From NCBI GenBank assembly GCA_021741075.1, contig JAIOYO010000026.1, forward strand, positions 1 to 37,675: a stretch of DNA of 37,675 bases, read 5' to 3'. Shown here piece by piece: positions 33,877 to 37,675 of the stretch. A model generated the notes under the pieces. That model was not told the DNA's origin and did not search any database. It worked only from the letters and a program-made list of their open reading frames with translations. The stretch comes from Flavobacteriales bacterium. Its GTDB lineage: Bacteria; Bacteroidota; Bacteroidia; UBA10329. A program made the translations under genes and the position numbers. Each line of letters begins with the position of its first letter. Position 1 is the stretch's first letter.

Positions 33877-34649
33877 ACGATAGAAAGGTCATAGCCCAAG
33901 GCCAGCATCAACAGAATCAGTCCTCCAACAACGATGCGGTACCAACCGAAGAGTTTGAACCCATAGCGCGTTAGGAAAGTGATGAAAAATTTGATGGCTG
34001 CCATTGCCACCAAAAAGGCTACTACATTTCCGAAGAGAAGAATCCCAATATTGTCTGAGGTGATATGGTCGTATCCTTTCAGTAGCTTATACGAAGCAGC
34101 AGCAAACATGGTGGGAACAGCTAGGAAGAATGAAAATTCTGCTGCTGTTTTTCTGTCGTATTTCAGTGCCATGCCACCAACAATGCTGGCAGCCGAGCGC
34201 GAAACTCCAGGAATCATTGCCAAACATTGAAAAAGTCCTATGATAAATCCGTTCTTATAGGTTATTTCCTTTGACTCCCCACCATTAAAAAGTTTATCAA
34301 CGAAAAGGAGAAAAACACCACCAACAAGCAGCATCACAGCTACCACAGTCGCACTTTCCAAAAGAGCATCGATATAATCATTCAGCAGCAAGCCAATAAC
34401 CGCTGCAGGAATAAAAGCCACAACCAGTTTGAAATAAAAATCGAGCGATTGGAAAAACTTTCTCCAATAAAGCACGACCACGGAAAGAATCGCTCCAAAC
34501 TGAATATTCACTTCAAACACCTTCACAAAATCGCTTTCATTGATTCCCATCAGGGCCGAAGCAATAATCATGTGTCCGGTTGAAGAAACCGGAAGAAACT
34601 CTGTAATCCCCTCTATAATGGCAAGAATGAGGGCTTCCCAAAAACCCAT
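33873..34649 (-). CDS. uppP: Undecaprenyl-diphosphatase (BacA type)
   Basis: UppP dephosphorylates undecaprenyl diphosphate so that the lipid carrier can be reused for peptidoglycan and surface glycans. The 258-aa integral membrane protein has the signature [14 protein letters not shown] (about 13-26) and PGVSRSAAS, with about eight hydrophobic helices. The start is the ATG at 34649, 3 nt after the DUF3098 stop. The stop overlaps the truB start. Placing this enzyme next to ftsX and DUF3098 suggests joint control of wall synthesis and division. Confidence 0.95.
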   Translation of the reverse strand: MGFWEALILAIIEGITEFLPVSSTGHMIIASALMGINESDFVKVFEVNIQFGAILSVVVLYWRKFFQSLDFYFKLVVAFIPAAVIGLLLNDYIDALLESATVVAVMLLVGGVFLLFVDKLFNGGESKEITYKNGFIIGLFQCLAMIPGVSRSAASIVGGMALKYDRKTAAEFSFFLAVPTMFAAASYKLLKGYDHITSDNIGILLFGNVVAFLVAMAAIKFFITFLTRYGFKLFGWYRIVVGGLILLMLALGYDLSIV

Positions 34650-34652
34650 CAA

Positions 34653-34895
34653 TTAAGACTTGGCGCGGTACATAATTCCAATAATTTCCAGCGCAAAACC
34701 AACTAGAACAATCAATGGAGCCACGGTAATTCTAGTAGTGCTAAAAATTTCTTCGCTAAACACGTTCGGATCTTCAGAAGCTCCTCCTGCCATCAGTATA
34801 AAACCCAGCAGAATGACAACCATTCCCACACCAGTTATGATGTAATTCTCTTTACCGAATGCGAATTCTTTTTCGCTGTTTCCTTGTTCGCTCAT
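34653..34895 (-). CDS. DUF3098 small membrane protein
   Basis: The 80-aa protein has a short polar N-terminus (MSEQGNSEKEFAFGKENY) and two helices, YIITGVGMVVILLGFILMAG and VAPLIVLVGFALEIIGIMYR, joined by a loop of about 20 residues. This matches DUF3098, a family limited to Bacteroidota. The ATG at 34895 is preferred to a TTG two codons upstream. It lies 2 nt after the ftsX stop and 3 nt before uppP, so it is embedded in the operon. Function is unknown; a link to FtsX or UppP is inferred from tight linkage. Confidence 0.88.
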   Translation of the reverse strand: MSEQGNSEKEFAFGKENYIITGVGMVVILLGFILMAGGASEDPNVFSEEIFSTTRITVAPLIVLVGFALEIIGIMYRAKS

Positions 34896-34897
34896 GT

Positions 34898-35782
34898 TCA
34901 ATAATAAAGTTCGTCCGCATTCAAACGGAGGTATTTTCTAACTGCAAATGTGGTGCTTAAAAATGAAATGATAAGCCCCAAGGCCAACACCACTCCAAAA
35001 AGCGTAAATACTATTTCGATGTCTTCCAATCCGAATAATTCAGGAATGTTCTGACTTGCCAAGTAGATGACACCTGCTAGCAATACATTGGCCACAATTG
35101 CTCCAACAATTCCGCGCAACACACCTTCGACCACAAACGGTTTGCGGATGAAGGCTTGGGTTGCGCCAACTAGCTTCATGGAGTTAATCAAGAATCGTTT
35201 TGAATAGATGGATAATCGAATGTTGTTGTTAATAAGTGAAATTGCTATTAACGACAGAAGTCCGCAAAAAACCAAGATTACAATGCCCGCTTTTCGCACA
35301 TTTCTGTTAATTACACGAATTAAATCTACTGGATAATCAATCTCAAAAATCATTGGATTATCGAGTAGTTCGGATTGGATGTCAACAATTCCATCCTCAT
35401 TCGCATACTCCGATTTGATTTTCACATCAATCGAACGCTTGAGCGGATTGTAGCCCATAAAACCGACAAAATCTTCGCCCAAAACTTCCTTTAAATGCTC
35501 TGCAGCTTCATCCTGAGAAACATAATTTGTACTTCTTACAAAGTCTGACGCATCCAAAAACTTCTGAAACTGGAGAATATCCACATCTTTTGCTTCGTCT
35601 TTCATATAGATAGTGAAACCGATGTTTTCCTTCACATATCCCGAAAGTGCTTGAGCGTAAAGCAAAGTAAGACCAAGCAATCCGAGCATAAAAAGCACTA
35701 GCGAGATACTCACCACGGCCGTTACATTGCTCGACCAAATCTGTTTTTTATGTGCTTTTTCTTCTGCTGTTGCCATCTCCAT
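34898..35782 (-). CDS. ftsX: Cell division permease-like protein FtsX
   Basis: FtsX pairs with the ATPase FtsE to control peptidoglycan hydrolases during division. The 294-aa sequence has the FtsX order: a cytoplasmic N-terminus, helix 1 (AVVSISLVLFMLGLLGLTLL), a periplasmic domain of about 110 residues with GFTIYMKDEA and VSQDEAAEHLKE, then three helices including ILVFCGLLSLIAISLINNNI. The LNADELYY C-terminus is typical. No ftsE is in this window, so the ATPase is encoded elsewhere. It is first gene of the operon leading to truB. Confidence 0.93.
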   Translation of the reverse strand: MEMATAEEKAHKKQIWSSNVTAVVSISLVLFMLGLLGLTLLYAQALSGYVKENIGFTIYMKDEAKDVDILQFQKFLDASDFVRSTNYVSQDEAAEHLKEVLGEDFVGFMGYNPLKRSIDVKIKSEYANEDGIVDIQSELLDNPMIFEIDYPVDLIRVINRNVRKAGIVILVFCGLLSLIAISLINNNIRLSIYSKRFLINSMKLVGATQAFIRKPFVVEGVLRGIVGAIVANVLLAGVIYLASQNIPELFGLEDIEIVFTLFGVVLALGLIISFLSTTFAVRKYLRLNADELYY

Positions 35783-35792
35783 TAGGGTCGGA

Positions 35793-35821
35793 CGAAATTA
35801 CACTTTTTGACCCGCGACCAA
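35793..35821 (-). promoter_or_regulatory. Putative promoter (TTG-N18-TAatTTCG) for the ftsX operon
   Basis: On the minus strand TTG (35821-35819) is followed after 18 nt by TAatTTCG (35800-35793). The box lies 10 nt before the ftsX ATG. The spacing is one short of the canonical 19, and the box has the C variant. Confidence 0.5.
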
Positions 35822-35849
35822 TGGCCGTTTAACGCAATTTAAGGGTTCA

Positions 35850-35950
35850 TTGGTTTGGGCGTTCCCACGCAGCTACGCAGGCGTGGTCGGGCTGTCCACT
35901 ATATCTTTTTTGCCAAAAAGCAAAAAAGTATGCCGCTTCCATCCCTAACG
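35850..35950. repeat. Bacteroidota interspersed intergenic repeat
   Basis: The wording GGGCGTTCCCACGCAGC, then GGTCGGGCTGTCCACTATATC, a hairpin, then TGCCGCTTCCATCCC fits a repeat that I remember from many Bacteroidota intergenic regions. It has two inverted-repeat hairpins: ccacgc/gcgtgg (35865-35870 with 35881-35886) and cttttttgc/gcaaaaaag (35905-35913 with 35920-35928). It fills the hisIE-ftsX gap. A 60-codon open frame across it is an artefact. It may act as a weak terminator. Confidence 0.7.
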
Positions 35951-35958
35951 CACGCTAC

Positions 35959-36549
35959 CTACACAGCATGCCGCGACTTCAAAACCGCTTCCACGTCTTC
36001 CAACGATTTTCCTTTGGCCGTAAGCAAAACCAAATAATGAAAAAGCAGATCTGCAGATTCGTTGAGGAACAACTCATCGTTATCATCTTTGGCTTCAATC
36101 ACGGTTTCAACTGCCTCTTCCCCGACCTTCTGCGCAATCTTGTTAATCCCTTTTTCAAACAACGAAGTCGTGTACGATTTCTCGGATGGATTGGCCTTGC
36201 GGTCTTCAATTACGCGTTGTAATTGATGTACGAATCCGCTCGCGTCAGCATTTCCAAAACACGTATCAGTTCCCATGTGGCAGGTGGGGCCAACGGGTTC
36301 TGCCTGAATCAAAAGCGTGTCTTTGTCGCAATCAACCTCCATCGATTTCAACAGAAGGAAATTACCCGATTCTTCGCCTTTGGTCCACAATCGGTTCTTG
36401 CTGCGCGAGAAGAAAGTCACCTTGCCCAACTCTTTGGTTTTAGCAAGCGCTTCTTCATTCATATAACCCAACATCAGCACCGTTTTAGTGGCGTAATGCT
36501 GAATAATGGCGGGGACCAATCCATCGCCTTTGCTAAAATCTACCTTCAT
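35959..36549 (-). CDS. hisIE: Bifunctional phosphoribosyl-AMP cyclohydrolase / phosphoribosyl-ATP pyrophosphatase
   Basis: This 196-aa fusion does steps 2 and 3 of histidine synthesis. The N-terminal HisI part (about 1-105) shows [36 protein letters not shown] and [12 protein letters not shown], with the metal-binding Asp and Cys residues. The C-terminal HisE part (about 110-196) has [13 protein letters not shown], the MazG-like Mg site. Its ATG overlaps the hisF stop (ATGA). It is the last his gene of the visible operon; the interspersed repeat follows 9 nt downstream. Confidence 0.95.
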   Translation of the reverse strand: MKVDFSKGDGLVPAIIQHYATKTVLMLGYMNEEALAKTKELGKVTFFSRSKNRLWTKGEESGNFLLLKSMEVDCDKDTLLIQAEPVGPTCHMGTDTCFGNADASGFVHQLQRVIEDRKANPSEKSYTTSLFEKGINKIAQKVGEEAVETVIEAKDDNDELFLNESADLLFHYLVLLTAKGKSLEDVEAVLKSRHAV

Positions 36550-37298
36550 CTTACGGGAATTCCTTTTGTTCTTAATTCGTTTTTGAGTTGCGGAATGGGT
36601 ACTTCGCCAAAGTGAAAAATACTTGCAGCCAACGCGGCATCAACGCCTGTTTGCTCAAACACTTCCGCAAAATGCTCTGCATTTCCAGCTCCGCCCGATG
36701 CGATGATCGGAATAGTGGTAATCATGTTCAATTCCTTCAATAATTCGATGGCGAAACCGCTTTTCGTTCCGTCATTTTCCATTGAGGTGACCAGCAATTC
36801 GCCAGCACCGCGCTGTTCCGCTTCTTTCGCCCATTCAAACACATCCAAATCGGTTGCGGTTCTTCCACCATGCGTAAATACCCGCCATTTGCCATCCACT
36901 TTTCCAGTATCGATTGCCACCACTACACATTGGTTTCCGAACTGCTGTGCGAGTTCTGAAATGAGTTCTGGTCGCTTGACGGCAGATGAGTTGATACTCA
37001 CTTTATCCGCACCAGCGGCCAGCAATTTCTCCACGTCAGCAATGGAACTGATTCCACCACCAACGGTGAATGGAATGTTGATCTCTTTCGCAATATGTCC
37101 AACCAATTCTGCGAAAGTTTTGCGGCCTTCGACTGTGGCTGTGATGTCGAGAAACACCAACTCATCAGCTCCTTGCTTCACGTACACTTTCGCCAATTCT
37201 ACTGGGTCGCCCGCATCGCGGATATCCACGAAATTGACACCTTTTACGGTGCGACCGTCTTTGATGTCGAGGCAAGGAATGATGCGTTTCTTTAACAA
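36546..37298 (-). CDS. hisF: Imidazole glycerol phosphate synthase, cyclase subunit
   Basis: HisF is the TIM-barrel subunit that, with HisH, makes imidazole glycerol phosphate and AICAR. The 250-aa sequence is complete with catalytic D11 (CLDIKDG) and D130 (VVAIDTGK), and phosphate loops FTVGGGIS and ASGGAGN. The N-terminus MLKKRIIPC needs a TTG start at 37298; no ATG is in reach. The TTG lies 1 nt after a repeat array that fills the gap from hisA. HisH is not seen in the window. Confidence 0.96.
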   Translation of the reverse strand: MLKKRIIPCLDIKDGRTVKGVNFVDIRDAGDPVELAKVYVKQGADELVFLDITATVEGRKTFAELVGHIAKEINIPFTVGGGISSIADVEKLLAAGADKVSINSSAVKRPELISELAQQFGNQCVVVAIDTGKVDGKWRVFTHGGRTATDLDVFEWAKEAEQRGAGELLVTSMENDGTKSGFAIELLKELNMITTIPIIASGGAGNAEHFAEVFEQTGVDAALAASIFHFGEVPIPQLKNELRTKGIPVR

Positions 37299-37299
37299 G

Positions 37300-37388
37300 G
37301 ATTTTAGATTTTAGAAGTACGATTGAAGATTTTAGAAGTACGAGGTGGGATTTTAGATTTCATATTCTAAAATCGTAAATCTAAAATC
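37300..37388. repeat. Direct and inverted repeat array in the hisA-hisF junction
   Basis: GATTTTAGAAGTACGA occurs twice (37307-37322 and 37328-37343), a 21-nt period. A perfect 12-bp inverted repeat pairs 37349-37360 with 37377-37388, and another GATTTTAG unit starts at 37300. The right arm lies inside the last codons of hisA and encodes part of its C-terminus. The GATTTTAGATTTTAG wording is a common intergenic repeat in Bacteroidota as I recall. Confidence 0.75.
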
Positions 37389-37675
37389 TGAATTCTTCCT
37401 TCATAAATCGCTTTGCCAACAATTGCAGCTTCGCAACCAATCTCTTTCAATTTGACAAGGTCTTCAAGCGAAGAAACTCCACCGCTGGCAATTAATTTCA
37501 GCCCAGTATTTTTTTTCAAAATCTGTTTGTAAAGCCCAATGGACGGCCCTTCGAGCATGCCATCTTTGGCGATATCAGTACAGACCACATATTCAATTCC
37601 TTCTTGCTGATAAGCAGCGATGAATTCGATAGCGTCCAAACCCGAATCATCCAACCAACCATGTGTTGCAATGCG
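37367..37675 (-). CDS. hisA: HisA isomerase, C-terminal part only
   Basis: The last 102 codons of the TIM-barrel enzyme phosphoribosylformimino-5-aminoimidazole carboxamide ribotide isomerase are seen; the gene continues beyond the window. Motifs are IATHGWLDDSGLDAIEF, YVVCTDIAKDGMLEGPS (with the catalytic-site Asp) and LIASGGVSSLEDL, typical of HisA rather than HisF. The frame is open to the last base, so an internal TTG at 37654 is not the true start. The C-terminal residues EGRIQILDLRF are partly encoded by a repeat. It is upstream of hisF in transcription order. Confidence 0.92.
   Translation of the reverse strand, partial: RIATHGWLDDSGLDAIEFIAAYQQEGIEYVVCTDIAKDGMLEGPSIGLYKQILKKNTGLKLIASGGVSSLEDLVKLKEIGCEAAIVGKAIYEGRIQILDLRF

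Noticed and set aside
35855..36037. 60-aa open frame across the interspersed repeat
   Set aside because: It is generated by the repeat and runs into hisIE in antisense; such frames are frequent artefacts of this repeat.
36703..37314. 203-aa plus-strand open frame antisense to hisF
   Set aside because: It lies wholly opposite a clear hisF gene, and its Ser/Pro/Thr-rich translation is typical of an antisense shadow.
1..37675. CRISPR array, prophage, insertion sequence or defence island
   Set aside because: No regularly spaced repeats longer than 20 nt, no transposase, integrase, Cas, restriction or toxin-antitoxin gene was found; the ComM/YifB ATPase is a housekeeping family.

Overview
This 37.7 kb window is an ordinary, gene-dense stretch of chromosome from a member of the Bacteroidota, most likely of flavobacterial or cryomorphaceal type. 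The evidence is two secreted proteins with type IX secretion (T9SS) C-terminal sorting domains, several Bacteroidota-restricted families (DUF3078, DUF3098, DUF5606, probably DUF4468), SSC-type lipoboxes, absence of clear Shine-Dalgarno sequences, and many TAnnTTTG-type -7 promoter boxes. There is no rRNA, tRNA, CRISPR array, insertion sequence, integrase or phage gene, and no gene-free stretch exceeds 300 bases.

Layout. Positions 1-1019 hold the 3' part of a sialidase/BNR-like gene. At 1127-4722 (+) lie a predicted outer-membrane barrel gene, waaA (Kdo transferase), murB and a small secreted protein of unknown function. A fasciclin lipoprotein (-) and a DUF3078 barrel (+) diverge at 4810-7195. 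An M3 oligopeptidase and a DUF5606 protein follow on the minus strand, then a secreted propeller-like protein and a deoxynucleoside kinase on the plus strand. At 11145-18241 the minus strand carries, in transcription order, a ceramidase-family protein, gmhA, comM/yifB, an M19 dipeptidase-like protein and a T9SS subtilisin. At 18355-25959 there are mixed-strand genes: a TIGR04282 glycosyltransferase, a lipoprotein, an ABC-F ATPase, DUF983, an NAD(P)-binding protein, a T9SS metzincin, an esterase and YqeY. At 25966-28373 (-) are rlmN, a polyprenyl diphosphate synthase and a small membrane protein, divergent from an amidohydrolase. At 29584-37675 (-) there is a long run in transcription order: hisA (partial), hisF, hisIE, an interspersed repeat, ftsX, DUF3098, uppP, truB, queA, a terminator, ispD, a D,D-carboxypeptidase and a DUF4468-like protein.

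Many genes converge on the cell envelope: Kdo and heptose supply for LPS (waaA, gmhA), peptidoglycan precursor synthesis and lipid carrier recycling (murB, uppP), peptidoglycan trimming (dacA-like), division control (ftsX) and isoprenoid supply (ispD, polyprenyl synthase). The remainder is tRNA/rRNA modification (truB, queA, rlmN), histidine biosynthesis, nucleoside salvage and secreted hydrolases.

I found no convincing new multi-gene system. The most noteworthy signals are: a TAnnTT(T/C)G box repeatedly only 4-10 nt before start codons, suggesting leaderless or very short-leader mRNAs; a terminator whose T-tract touches the ispD start codon; a direct/inverted repeat array filling the hisA-hisF junction up to a TTG start; a typical Bacteroidota interspersed repeat between hisIE and ftsX; four TTG starts; and a ceramidase-family protein that appears to lack the nucleophilic serine.
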